NCBI GenBank assembly: GCA_012845835.1
Contig: JABAKD010000036.1
Coordinates: 1,698,501 to 1,762,500, forward strand
Source: Undaria pinnatifida
Lineage: Eukaryota > Sar > Phaeophyceae > Laminariales > Alariaceae
DNA: 64,000 nucleotides
Reading direction: 5' to 3'
The notes beneath the pieces were generated by a model. The model worked only from the letters and a program-made list of their open reading frames with translations, searched no databases and was not told the origin of the DNA. Shown one piece after another: positions 12,228 through 21,879 of this stretch (the first letter of the stretch is position 1; every line of letters begins with the position of its first letter). A program made the translations under genes and the position numbers.

Positions 12228-13324
12228 ATGGCGTCTGAAAAGGAAGGAGGAGGTGGAAGGAAGCGCGGCCGTACCCCCGATAAGCCTGAAAAGGGAAAGC
12301 GCACGGCCAAGGCCAGCCCCGACGACGACCGCTGCCCCATTTGCCTGGAGAAGCTTGCTGATGTTGATGCTTTGGGCATCCCGGAATGTGTGAGTGTTCA
12401 AGACTACGGTGGGGGGGTGCAGTGGACTTTTCCTATAGTGCTTATTGTACCGTGCCTATTGCCGTTATGGTGCCGGTGTAATCGCTTGGCACTGCTTGTA
12501 ATGCCGGGTTCGAATCGTGCATATTGCCGGTACAGTGCCGGTGTTATCGCTTGGCACGGCTGAGACTCGCTATACTAGTACCAGCATCAGTGCTACGCCC
12601 AATAGTGCCGGTGTCCGGTATACTGCCGGTAGCGTTTGGGGTATGTTACTTTGTTTTCCATCTAAAATATGCAGCATTAGATTCAACGTCGATGACCCAT
12701 AAACATACTGTTGTTAATATTGATACCATGCCCAGAAAAGAAGAAAACACCCAAGAGAAACTACGAAAAGGAGACCGACTGTATGACTGTAGGCACGCAG
12801 TTCACATGCTTGGGGGTGGTATTCAGATGCGAAGCAGGACGCACGGCGACTCGATATAACAAGTTGTAACCCAACAATTGTGATGCAATAGTACGTTAAA
12901 AAACTAAGTGTGTAGAGAGAGGTGGTGCGTAACCAAGCGAGTACACGCAGGGAAATATAATCGATTGGGTGATACTGCTTGGGGAGGATTCATACACGCC
13001 AGCTGTGAGTTCGATCAATCGAGTGGTCGAGATAAATCTGTTACTGTGTCAGCTTTCACTTTTATTGTGAAACATTCACTGCACATCTTCGGAAGGCGAA
13101 GAACATTACCAGTCTAACTACGTTTTATTTCTGCTCTTTTGTGTTTGCAGCAACACCGGTTCTGCTTCGACTGCATCAGCAAGTGGGCGAGCGAGGAGGC
13201 GACGGTTTGCCCTGTATGCCGGAATGATGTCTTGGAAGTGGACAAGATTCTCAAAGTCAACAATGCGGAGGTGAATTACGACCGCCTCAATGCGGGTGTC
13301 CCCCTCAAATCGGGTTTTACGTAG
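12228..13324 (+). CDS. Small C3HC4 RING-finger protein (two exons)
   Basis: Exon 1 is 12,228-12,389 and exon 2 is 13,151-13,324, joined in phase 0. The donor GTGAGT and acceptor TTTGCAG flank a 761-bp intron. The 111-residue product has a basic, glycine/lysine-rich N-terminus (residues 1-34). It is followed by a complete RING-HC finger with C36-x2-C39-x14-C54-x-H56-x2-C59-x2-C62-x11-C74-x2-C77. The splice lies between the third cysteine and the histidine, so neither exon alone makes a finger; this is strong support for the gene model. RING-HC domains usually recruit E2 ubiquitin-conjugating enzymes, so an E3 ubiquitin-ligase role is likely by family, with substrate unknown. The pattern PEC-x-HRFC-x2-CI resembles the PHRF1/TOPORS-like RING class (inference). 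The ATG at 12,228 is chosen because the upstream in-frame sequence is low-complexity proline/threonine; a longer N-terminus in an unseen exon is possible. Confidence 0.82.
12390..13150 (+). other. Intron of the RING-finger gene
   Basis: The intron runs from GTGAGT to TTTGCAG. It contains a local repeat in which 'gtgccggtgt.atcgcttggcac' occurs twice (about 12,470 and 12,535). A copy of the dispersed 'cagctgtgagttcgat' motif sits near 13,000. Confidence 0.7.
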
Positions 13325-13616
13325 TTTCCGTGCGTGGGTTGGTATATTGCTATTGTGTTGGCTCTCCGACAATGTGCAGCATGAATGAGCGACATACAAC
13401 GTTGATCACTCAAAAACGTCCCAGAAAGTACAAGAAAAACACGGGGACTAAAGGCTGACCTACGTTGTAAAACCACCTTGTTGACCCTCTGATACCACAA
13501 AGCACTACTGTAAATAAAGGGAATGACCGACCAATAACCTTCATGAGGGCATTCGTACACCCCGCGTAGCACGCGCGATCAAACTATCCCGACACACAGT
13601 TTGCAGATAGGATTTA

Positions 13617-14009
13617 ACAGAGTTTTCTGAAAAATGGGAACGGAGCCTAAAATGAGAACGGACGGGTTTTTTTAGAAAGCAAACCAATTGTGTAAAACTC
13701 AAAAAAAAAAAAATGACAGTCCTGTGGGGCTGTACAGCAGCCTTCGAATGAGCTGTCGCTCAGGCTGGAAGTCCTCGGCATCGCCGTGGTAGCCAGCATC
13801 TAGAGAAATCACAATAGAGCCAGCGTATATCGCTTTTTGCGGCCACCCGAAGGCATGAGATGGAGCATGACCGTTCTGACGAGCTCCTCTCACAGGGCTG
13901 GCCAAGGGGTTTCGCAGGATCATTTCGGTTCTCTGACACACCACATGGTTCTGGAGATAACGCTTGGTTCTCATTTTAGGCTCCGTTCCCATTTTTCTGA
14001 AAACTCTGT
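13617..14009. mobile_element. 393-bp MITE with 43-bp TIRs and TA target duplication
   Basis: The first 43 bases (from ACAGAGTTTTC to GAGAAC, 13,617-13,659) are matched in reverse complement by 13,967-14,009 with one mismatch. TA occurs immediately outside both ends (13,615-13,616 and 14,010-14,011), as expected for Tc1/mariner-type insertion. The interior has no intact transposase. A 97-residue minus-strand frame at 13,699-13,992 covers most of the element but matches no transposase I recognise. High TIR identity suggests fairly recent mobility, driven in trans. It sits about 290 bp downstream of the RING gene. Confidence 0.85.
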
Positions 14010-14310
14010 TATTTTCTACGGAAACCTAGAACCACAGCTACATCGGGTTTTCATTTTCGTAAAACACGCCTCGTCGGCGGGTATCGTCCATGTTTTTAAT
14101 CCTTGCAAACGACAGGCCGGCAGGTACTAGTATCGCAGTTGTTTTTGTGTTGTTGTTGACAGTCATGCTATCATTTTATAACCTTGTTTTCAAATACGTC
14201 AGCTGTGAGTTCGATTATTATTACGAGCGAAAACAAGCCTCTAGCTTAAGACGCTGCAATACGTATTGCCCCCTTTCGAGTTACACGAAGTCGGATTCTG
14301 CGATAGGGAT

Positions 14311-14442
14311 TGTACGACCGACCGCCAACCGAGATCTACGACTCTTCTCCGAATAGTCTAACCAACGCGCACACGTTGTACGACCGACTGTCAACCGAGA
14401 TCTACGGCTATTCTCCGAATTATCCAACCAACGCGCACACGT
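14311..14442 (+). repeat. 66-bp tandem duplication
   Basis: The segment from 'tgtacgaccgac' through 'caaccgagatctacg' and 'ccaacgcgcacacgt' is present twice head to tail, with a few substitutions. No gene is associated with it. Confidence 0.8.
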
Positions 14443-14449
14443 TGAAAGT

Positions 14450-15503
14450 GTCCCACCAATGCCAACAACTTGACGGCAGATACGATACGAATATCCTGCT
14501 GCGCAAATCCCTGCCAGCGAATTGAGCTTTTTTATCGTATTATTTTTGGTGTTCATAGGAACTCGCGCGGGTGGATAGTTGTACCTGTCGTCAATTGTGC
14601 GCGTTGGTGGGAAGCACGATAGTCCCGACCCGACCAAAGCCAACCCAACATGTTTTTCTTATGCTGTCTTTGGGCATTGGTGCGTGTGCGTCCCAGAAAG
14701 ATCCATATTGTTATCTTTGGGAGATCCGCTGATCGGGTGTCCCCAGTGCATCGTGATTGCTTGGAGAACACTCGAAATTCTACTTTTTATTTTTACAGTC
14801 CCATCTAGTTGCGGCGCTCTTTAGCACGGACCGTCTCCTCCCTTCCCAAACAAGGAGCAGATAGTAAAGTTTATGAACTAAACCCCAAATCAATTGTCCC
14901 ACCGTACTATAATGATAAATTATTATTCCATAGCACTGAGTTTCTGGCTGGAGCTTCAATTGTCAGGTTTGCATCAACGCTCGAGGAATTAGTGTGGGAT
15001 ATTGTTTGCGGTAGGAAGTTGGTGGGAATTGGAAACTGCTGGCCTGGGAACAAGAAACCCCGCTTATTTGTGGGGGCCTTAACTCGAGCTTCGAAAAAAT
15101 ACAGCTCCAGCCCGAATCTATCTAATGCTTGACTAGTTATTGCCCCCTATGATATATACGATTTTCGTCTCCCTCGAAGGGAGAGATTGAAGAATATATT
15201 CAATCTTCAAGTAATACGAAAATAGTACGAACCAATGGATTATTATTCATAAGCGGGGTTACTGCTGTACATCACTGGTCTTTTGTCGTCAGGCATGCAG
15301 GTCTGATTGTCAACAAAATATCTTCCGTGTTTGAAGTAGATGGTCCCTGCATATCCTTCTATATGTGGATCGTAGGTGAGCGGTAGGATTGGATCAAGCT
15401 CTACACACCGTCACATGGCGGATGGAATAATAATAACTACCAGGTACCACTGAATTATTTTATCCGTACACCGTTACCTACCTGCCTGGTAGATAATAAT
15501 ATC
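14450..15503. other. Stretch without a supported gene
   Basis: A 107-codon frame at 14,809-15,132 is preceded by an intron-like acceptor (polypyrimidine then ACAG at about 14,799). Its composition is more A+T-rich than the RING gene, with balanced amino-acid use. It lacks an ATG and any recognisable domain, so I do not call it. A small AT-rich hairpin region (GATTGAA ... TTCAATC) lies at about 15,185-15,210. Confidence 0.3.
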
Positions 15504-16169
15504 ATGCATTTCCTTGTGGCCGACTCTAAGGTTTACTGCGTACTGTTTTTCTCTCCTCCACTCCGCGGGCGCCTGTTGTATCGTCCGCCATGTTTTGCTA
15601 ATCAACAGAAGCAACAAAGTTGCGCGAACATTTTCCTTTCTTCCGATCCTACCATCCGATGCCCCTCTCTCCCCCGCTGCATCCCCTACTTACATCGTCG
15701 GCTGTTTTGTGCTGACCAGCAAAATAATGAAGCATGCCAACCCGAGAGGGTCCCCTTCCAACGGCGACTTCAACCTGTGCCGCACGAGGTTGACGTGCCT
15801 GTGGCAGAGGGGCAGGAAGACGACGATCTGGCCGTCGAACAGGTGGCAGAAGAGTTTGGTCTCGCCATCGCACAGGCGGCCGAAGACCTTGGCCTTGACC
15901 TGGCACAGGTTGTTCACGCCATGGGCCTAGACCTAGGAGATGGGCCAGCGGAAGAAGGTGATTCAGACCCCGAAGAGGCGGAGGAAGAGGCGGAGGACGA
16001 CGCAGGTCTTGACCTCGAAGAGGGGCCGGACGAAAGCGATCTAGACCTGGATGAGGTGGCGGAACTCGTCGGTCTGGAGGTGGAAGAGATTGAGGCACAC
16101 CTTGGTCTGGACGCAGAACAGGTACCCCAACCGCAAGCGAGTGCAGTATTTTCTAAAGGCTTGGCCTAG
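15504..16169 (+). CDS. Acidic repeat protein of a dispersed element, hypothetical
   Basis: The frame is open for 221 codons; the more protein-like part begins near codon 75. Residues from about 95 to 205 form degenerate 11-residue repeats of the type VAEDLGLDLAQ, interrupted by acidic linkers such as EEGPDESDLDLD. The region is very rich in D, E and L, and the periodicity suggests amphipathic helices. I recognise no family. A second, rearranged copy lies at 44,515-45,480, and homology extends beyond the frame on both sides (about 15,640-16,420). This makes it part of a repeated element rather than a unique host gene. The start is uncertain because the first 70 codons look non-coding; a spliced start is possible. 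It might be a domesticated or transposon-borne accessory gene, or a minisatellite open by composition. Confidence 0.4.
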   Translation: MHFLVADSKVYCVLFFSPPLRGRLLYRPPCFANQQKQQSCANIFLSSDPTIRCPSLPRCIPYLHRRLFCADQQNNEACQPERVPFQRRLQPVPHEVDVPVAEGQEDDDLAVEQVAEEFGLAIAQAAEDLGLDLAQVVHAMGLDLGDGPAEEGDSDPEEAEEEAEDDAGLDLEEGPDESDLDLDEVAELVGLEVEEIEAHLGLDAEQVPQPQASAVFSKGLA

Positions 16170-16420
16170 CTCCGACGAATTAGGTCGATGCTGGCTGGAA
16201 CTGGGCACAAAAGGTTGCTATATATCGTGCGTTTGATTCCTTGCCTGGTTTTGTTTGCGGTTCATCTGCTGTCTGGGTACGGAACGGTTGTAGACTTTGT
16301 GCATATGCTTCCTTTTGTTTGGTTTTCCTTCATTTTCTTGTTCTGGGGATATCTACGAGCGATCAACGTTGACAATCATGCTGTACATTCTCAGATGGAA
16401 GATGGAGTTGAAAGATAAAA
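15640..16420 (+). repeat. Dispersed acidic-repeat element, copy 1
   Basis: This copy aligns with 44,515-45,480. Shared flanks include 'cagcaaaa.aa.gaagcatgccaacccg' upstream. Downstream, 'atcgtgcgtttg', 'ttctggggatac' and 'gacaatcatgctgtacatt' are shared. The shared boundary at the 3' end is near 'cagatggaagatggag' (16,394) and 'cagatggcagatggaa' (45,460). Confidence 0.65.
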
Positions 16421-16458
16421 TACAAAAAATGACCATAGTGATAGTAACAAGTCTACGA

Positions 16459-16486
16459 ATGTGTGCCGGCTGTCGCCGGCACACAT
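16459..16486. repeat. Perfect hairpin, 12-bp stem and 4-base loop
   Basis: ATGTGTGCCGGC, loop TGTC, then GCCGGCACACAT. The stem is perfect and G+C-rich, just beyond the 3' boundary of the acidic-repeat element. It could be a structured 3' end or a remnant of an inverted duplication. Confidence 0.75.
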
Positions 16487-16489
16487 GCT

Positions 16490-17097
16490 CCGGGAAGAAG
16501 TGAAGGGGTTGATGGCTAGAAAATATAGGCGGGAGATACGAATACAAATGCTTGTTTGGTCGTGATTGTTAGGGGGAAATACAACGCCAGTGCGTTTGTA
16601 GAGATCACGACAGCCACAGGGCTCGCCACAACTGAACAGCAGCAGCATCGCGTTCTACTACTCGGGCCGCCGACCCGGTCAGCCGCCGCCCCATCAACCG
16701 GGTCGGGCTTGGTTTTGTCTCATGTGTTGTTTCCTAACCACCCCAGTGGTCGGCAAATAATGTTTTTGTTCATCTCTACAAACCTACTCACCGTTGGCTG
16801 GGATATTGCAAGGTGGTTTCATCAAAGCCGAAAAGCTCATTGGACATCATGATAACTACTACTCTCCCAACAGCCGGAAACCAGCATCGTCGCGTTTCCA
16901 CTGTTAATACTGATGTCGCTGCCGCGCAGAGCAGGGGGGGCTAGTGTTGTCCCGTGTGTCGTGCTCTAGGCAGCCCGGTGCTTCCAAAAGCAGCTTCATA
17001 CGTACCTTCTTCCAGCTTCGCTCTTCTCGTGGTGCGTGTTTCAAGTATTTTTGTTTTTTCGGATAGTCCTTCAAAAGTTTGAAGTTCACATACCGCA
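16490..17097. other. Gene-free stretch
   Basis: No gene, repeat or RNA that I can support is visible. Confidence 0.4.
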
Positions 17098-17275
17098 GTA
17101 CAGGACACCAACTAAGATTCATAAATACTGACCCACGCTGCGTTTCTTAAGCGAGAGAGGGTGCGCTATACAAACTTCAGTATAACAGCTCCCGGATCTC
17201 ATATTTTGTTGTAAATCTCAACCTGGCTTTCGTGTTGCCCTGTTTCTGAAAAGGCCTCCTGTACTGTAATGTCTG
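17098..17275 (+). repeat. Dispersed repeat family B, copy 4
   Basis: It starts with 'caggacacc', then 'cgtttcttaagcgagagagggtgcgc', 'aaacttcagtataacagctcc' and 'ctcaacctggc', and ends with 'cctcctgtactgtaatg'. It is directly followed by the second copy of the repeat seen at 1,085-1,680, so the two may be parts of one larger element. Confidence 0.6.
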
Positions 17276-17700
17276 TTGTCTTCATATTAAATCGGTTCTT
17301 TCTACCGAACGTCATCAGTAGAACATCCAGTGTTCAACATCCCGATTCTTCATCCAAGAGAGATACAAATTCTGTTATCACAGACTGTGAAACAGAAAAA
17401 CCAAAACAAATAACCGCAATGGGACATGGGAAAGCGCAGGAAATGTCACTGTGCCGTGTATGAATAACAGCAAAAAGCAACCCAAAGAAGAAACTACGAA
17501 GTAGTAAAATAATTCAAAATAAAAACCAGCAACAACAAAAAATAAAGACTCCTGGAATGGAATATAAACAGATGCACACGTTCAGCAAGACGCAATGAAA
17601 CAAGACGAAACTAACGAACTTGCTCTTTCATGGAAGTCTTCTCGCTTATTTGCCACGTAGGCTTTGGACGAGTGCGGTGCATCAGTATCAAAGCGAAGAC
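17268..17700 (+). repeat. Dispersed repeat, copy 2 (partner of 1,085-1,680)
   Basis: It aligns with the first kilobase-scale repeat at 1,085-1,680 through several collinear blocks, including 'taaatcggttctt', 'cagtgttcaacatcccgattcttc' and 'gagtgcggtgcatca'. It is contiguous with family B copy 4. Confidence 0.55.
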
Positions 17701-18195
17701 GGGAAGCATGAGCAGCATAGTTTTCCAGCTCTTTGTTACTCTAGACGAGCCTGCAGGCTATCCACACGGTCTGCCCCCTCATTCCTATTCCGGTCGACAG
17801 CGGCCTCCGATTTCGGTGCTGCCGCTGTCGCCCCACCAAGGCCAAACAAAAGAAGACAAGTAAACACAAAGCCGAACCACAGCAAAAGAAAAAAGTTAAA
17901 CTCTCTCTGAATCGAAATCAAATTCGAGGGCAGCAAATAGATAGCACAGGTTCCATATGCTATTAATAGTAACATTGGTGCCTTGCTACATGATCTGCCA
18001 GCCGTTTTCCGGTTGTCATCGACAATGGCATCAGTACGGTTGCCCCCCACCGCCCCTCTCCTTCCCTTCTCCTTCTCGCCCTTGTTTTTGGCGTCCTCGT
18101 TTGCATGCCACAACCAGCTCTTTCCACCACGGCTCTGTGCCACCTCGCCATGAAACTATCGGCGGCTTTGACGAGCCCCCGTCACCACTTGCGAG

Positions 18196-18475
18196 ACTGC
18201 TTAGGACCAAGGCTACGGTAGGGGGGGTACCCCCATTTTCACTGGTGTGTTTGAGCCACTCGCACGAGTAGCTCTGTACCCTACGGATGAAGATGGTTTA
18301 GGAACTTGGTTTGCCGCAGCTTAGATCACCTTTGCATTGCGGATTGATTTCGTCAAAGTAAAAAGTAAAGAAAACGTAAGATTGCATAGGAACAAAGGGG
18401 TTACTCGCGCGAGTGACCCCTAGCCACTGAAATAAAAGGCCCAAAAGGGGACCCCCCTACCGTAGCCTGGGTCTT
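18196..18475. mobile_element. MITE-like element with inverted ends, about 280 bp
   Basis: The left end 'gcttaggaccaaggctacgg' followed by 'tagggggg' is matched in reverse complement at 18,447-18,475 ('acccccctaccgtagcc' then 'gggtcttagc'), with a few mismatches and one gap. The interior carries near-palindromes 'ccactcgcacgagt' (about 18,256) and 'actcgcgcgagtgacc' (about 18,401). Related ends and the same CG palindrome occur around 28,715-28,760 and 35,001-36,195. No coding capacity is seen. The superfamily cannot be assigned because the target duplication is unclear. Confidence 0.55.
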
Positions 18476-18479
18476 AGCC

Positions 18480-20850
18480 GCCTTGGGTCATAGCGCCGTC
18501 TCTACCCCGAACAACAAAGGGGATGTTTCCGTCGATCTTTCTTCGGCTCTAAACATCGCGATGTCGTCCACCAGGCACCGGCTCCATGTCTTTCCGGGCC
18601 AACCCGGTCCTGGGTTCTCCCCACCGGCCATCGTCCCGAACATCACTCGCCGGGTTAGTCGCTCACGGTTTGCCCGCTGTACCGCCCCGGTAAAACGAGA
18701 AGCCGTTTGTGGATAGTCGTCTCAATGATGGCGCATTGTGCCTTCTTCAGGGCCTTGGCATACGGCATGCAGTGGTCGGTGCGTTGTCGGCGATTGAAGC
18801 CAATGATCCAAAGGAGGAGCTTACGGTGCGCGCCGTGGAGCACAGCCAAGTGCTCCACGCCGAGAGTCCACGTTACACACCCACACAGCAGCGTCTCCAT
18901 CACCTCATACTTTAGCATGCGCACCTTCAGCGTGAACGAAGCGATCTCCATATCGTACAGGTCTAGCTTGAACCGATCGAAGCATGCCCACGCGAATCGG
19001 ACTCGTCGTTTGATCTCTGGCATAACGTCGGCGGTCTCGTTGAAAGGCCGCCCAGGTACAAAAACTGCACTATCTGATTATACCTTTGGCCTACTACTTC
19101 GATGGCGAGCGGCGAGGTAAGGAGTGTCTGGTTCGGTTTCCGCTGCAGCACGGTTTCCGCCTTCCTCTCCAACACCGTGAGACCCGCTGTTACGAAGACG
19201 TTCATAACGACCGTCATTATCTTCGCAAGGTCTGCTGCTGCCTTGGAGACAATGCCTGCATCGTCGGCGTAAAGTACACCCCAGACCGCGCTTCGTACAC
19301 GATCTAGTGGCTCAGCGTTCCCCCCCACCCCGTCATCCAGGTGAACCAAATCCCTTAGAATGCCTGGGTTCTCACTGGAGCAAACTAGCACGGCATGTAT
19401 CGCAGCGGCGAAAAATACATTGAAAAGAGGCGGCGATAGCACATACCTTTGCCGCAACCCTTGGGTGACCTCGAGCCATTCCGAGCACCCACAGTCATCA
19501 GTGCGCAGGCGAGCTTGCATACCATCGTGGAACTGGCTGATAACGGTCACCGTCTTCTTTGGTACTCTAGAACGTGCGAGCATCACCCACAACAATTCTC
19601 GGTCGACGGAGTTATATGCTCTGTGGAGGTTGACAAAGCACATGTACAGGGGGCTTTACCTAGCTTGCCCGAGTTCTTGCAATCGGTGAACGACAAACAG
19701 CATGTCGAATGTTGATTCGTGCAGGGCGAAAGACGCACTTTTCCTTGGGGTGTATTTCCGCATCCTCGCAGTGGTTGCCGAGGCGGGATGCGACGTTTGT
19801 TTTCAACGGCATTTTGCGTGCATAAGCAACACGCGAAATCCCCGTGTAAATGTTGCAATCAGAACGGTTTTTTGTGAAGGATCTTGATGGTTGCATGTTC
19901 CCATTTCTGAGGAACTTCTCCTGTTCTGCACATGTTGACGAGCAGGTTATAAAATCATCGGATGGATTCAAGGTTGTCGACTTTCAGTAACTCCGCCGGA
20001 TTGGAGTCTGGTCCCACCGTTTTCCACTTCGGCATGCTCCGAATTACTCCCGTCATCTCGTCCATGGCTAGTTCGTCGCCAAGCGATAGGGCGAGCGGTC
20101 GTCGTGGGAATAGATACGGTGCTGACCGTGGGGTCAAGTTTAGGCGATTTCATAGTTCAGGAGGGTGTGGAAAAACTCCGCCCACCGTTCGGGAACGTGC
20201 ACCTTCTCCCGCAGCACCATGCCGTCCTCGGGCACGATGAACTGCTCACTTCTCGCCTTTTGACCTTTCAATCCGGCCGTGCATTTGAAGAGCTTATAGA
20301 AACCCCGCTGGTCGTTGTCGGCGAGCAATCTCTCCGTTTGAGCAACATACTCTTTACGGTACCGGTGTACCCTTGCGTCTATCACCTTCAGCAGGTATGC
20401 GCAAGTCGTCTTCAACATTTTCCACACCATTTTCTCTCTGGGTTTAGTGCGCAGGCGTCGTCGCGCTTTGTCCCTTGCGTCCCATGTTTTATTGAGGGCG
20501 GCTAACTTTTCCGCAGGCTCGCACCACCCGAGCTTTGGGTTGCGACGTGGCGCGGGTGGTACCTCTGCCTCTGCTGAATCGAGAAGGATTTCGGTGAACG
20601 ACTCGGCCATTTCGTAGATGATATCGGGCTGCGTGGGTTGTTTGGGGAGGTTTTCGGCAATCACATTGGCTATTAATGCTCGCTCTCTACGTTCTCCGTC
20701 GGATATGAACTTCTGCCTATCGGACTGTTGACTGGTCTTAGCCGTCAGTACGCGTCTGTTTGGTGCGATACGGCCACCGAACAGGACCTTTACGTGTACC
20801 ATAATATGGCATGAGTCTCTCTTGGCTCGAATCGGGGATGCCTGCAATAA
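18480..20850 (-). pseudogene. 5'-truncated, frameshifted LINE reverse transcriptase
   Basis: Read on the minus strand, this is the pol of a non-LTR retrotransposon. The linker after the missing endonuclease domain lies at about 20,847-20,140. RT motifs follow, including a degraded QG-LRQ-x-VLSPPLFNVFF motif (the usual glycine-cysteine is replaced) and the catalytic YADDAGIV box at 19,260-19,271. A C-terminal part follows, with RR-x-RF-WAC-DRFK and a G-x-NPGPG segment at about 18,615. The parts lie in different frames (frameshifts near 20,140, 19,650 and 19,020), with internal stops. The endonuclease domain is absent, as in typical 5'-truncated insertions. It is non-functional and abuts the inverted-repeat element at 18,196-18,475. 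Confidence 0.88.
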
Positions 20851-21305
20851 TCCAAATTAATTGTGATGTTTCTTGTATTTGATACAGCTTCAGCTCGGCA
20901 AAGATGCCCGCTGTTCTCTCGATGCAACTGGCAAAGGTCCTGCTGCTCTTGGGGCCCTGCGCCCGGTGAGGCAACGCCTCAGGTTTCAGCCCCGACTTCG
21001 AGCCGTCGGGGCTCCACGCACACGGCAATCCCACGGGCGCGGCCGACGGCCCCTCCGCCGGGCGGGCCTACCGGCTGAGCCCGCGGCTCCTCGACACCGC
21101 GCGATCTGACCCCGGCGGCGATCTGATTTTCGTACCTGATTTTAATGTGTGCAAGTGTTCGAGGAGCCGGCTTTCCAGCCGCCAAGAAGGTTTGTATATA
21201 AGTGTAAAATAACAACAACAAATGCCCCCGAAAGCACCTTTCCCACGACTGGGCACACCGCACTGATCTCCTCCCCCCCATACTCCCATCCATCACCAGG
21301 CACAG

Positions 21306-21878
21306 CATGGCCCAGACTTTGATCGGTTCGTCGGCGCCTACCTCGACGCCCGTGTGGAGGACGCCCGTGTGGAGGAAGCACAGGCAGCCATGGCCCGCTC
21401 CCGCCAGGCTATGCGCAACCTGCAGGATAACCCGGGACCAATTGGAGACTACCGTGGAGAGGAAGCGGAGCTGCAGCCGGGGTCGGAGCTGCCGTCGAAT
21501 TCCCTCGCCGATAATGCATCTGCAAGGTGGCCAATCGTTGCCCCCGAGGACGCACCGGGTGCTTCGCCTGCGCCGTCAGAGGAGGATATCTACCCGCGGT
21601 ATTCGCCGGAAGGGATGCCGGCGCTGGGCCTACCGCCACAGCCGGCGAACGCCCCGCCGGTGGACCCGGTGGACCCGGTGGACCCGGTGGACCCGGTGGA
21701 CCCGGTGGACCCGGTGGACCTGGTGGACCTGGTGGACCCGGTGGACCCGGTGGACCCGGTGGACCCGTTGGACGCGGTGGACCCGAACCCAGTCATGCCG
21801 GTGAGAGAACATGTCTTCGTGCCCACCGTACTCACAGCACGCGCAGCAGCTGCGATTGCGGCTGCAATGGCAGATTAG
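21306..21878 (+). CDS. Possible exon with VDP tripeptide repeat, hypothetical
   Basis: The frame is open from just after a CAG acceptor-like site (about 21,305) to TAG at 21,876-21,878. An internal ATG is at 21,354. It encodes an acidic, alanine-rich N-terminal stretch (RVEDARVEEAQAAMARSRQA), a proline/serine-rich middle and 14 VDP-type tripeptides from the 9-bp minisatellite. The end is alanine-rich. No domain is recognised. A shifted frame over the same DNA would encode a GGP collagen-like repeat, so the repeat itself does not decide the frame. I favour the VDP frame because its non-repeat parts look more protein-like. No convincing upstream exon joins in phase. Confidence 0.3.
   Translation, partial: HGPDFDRFVGAYLDARVEDARVEEAQAAMARSRQAMRNLQDNPGPIGDYRGEEAELQPGSELPSNSLADNASARWPIVAPEDAPGASPAPSEEDIYPRYSPEGMPALGLPPQPANAPPVDPVDPVDPVDPVDPVDPVDLVDLVDPVDPVDPVDPLDAVDPNPVMPVREHVFVPTVLTARAAAAIAAAMAD
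21659..21784 (+). repeat. 9-bp minisatellite, 14 copies
   Basis: The unit is GGTGGACCC. There are a few C-to-T changes in the middle and two variants near the end. The unit length is a multiple of three, so all frames stay open across it. Confidence 0.95.
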
Positions 21879-21879
21879 G

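Noticed and set aside
12495-12560. tRNA-like T-arm 'gggttcgaatc'
   Set aside because: No matching acceptor stem, D-arm or anticodon arm could be paired around it; the surrounding sequence is a local repeat inside the RING-gene intron.
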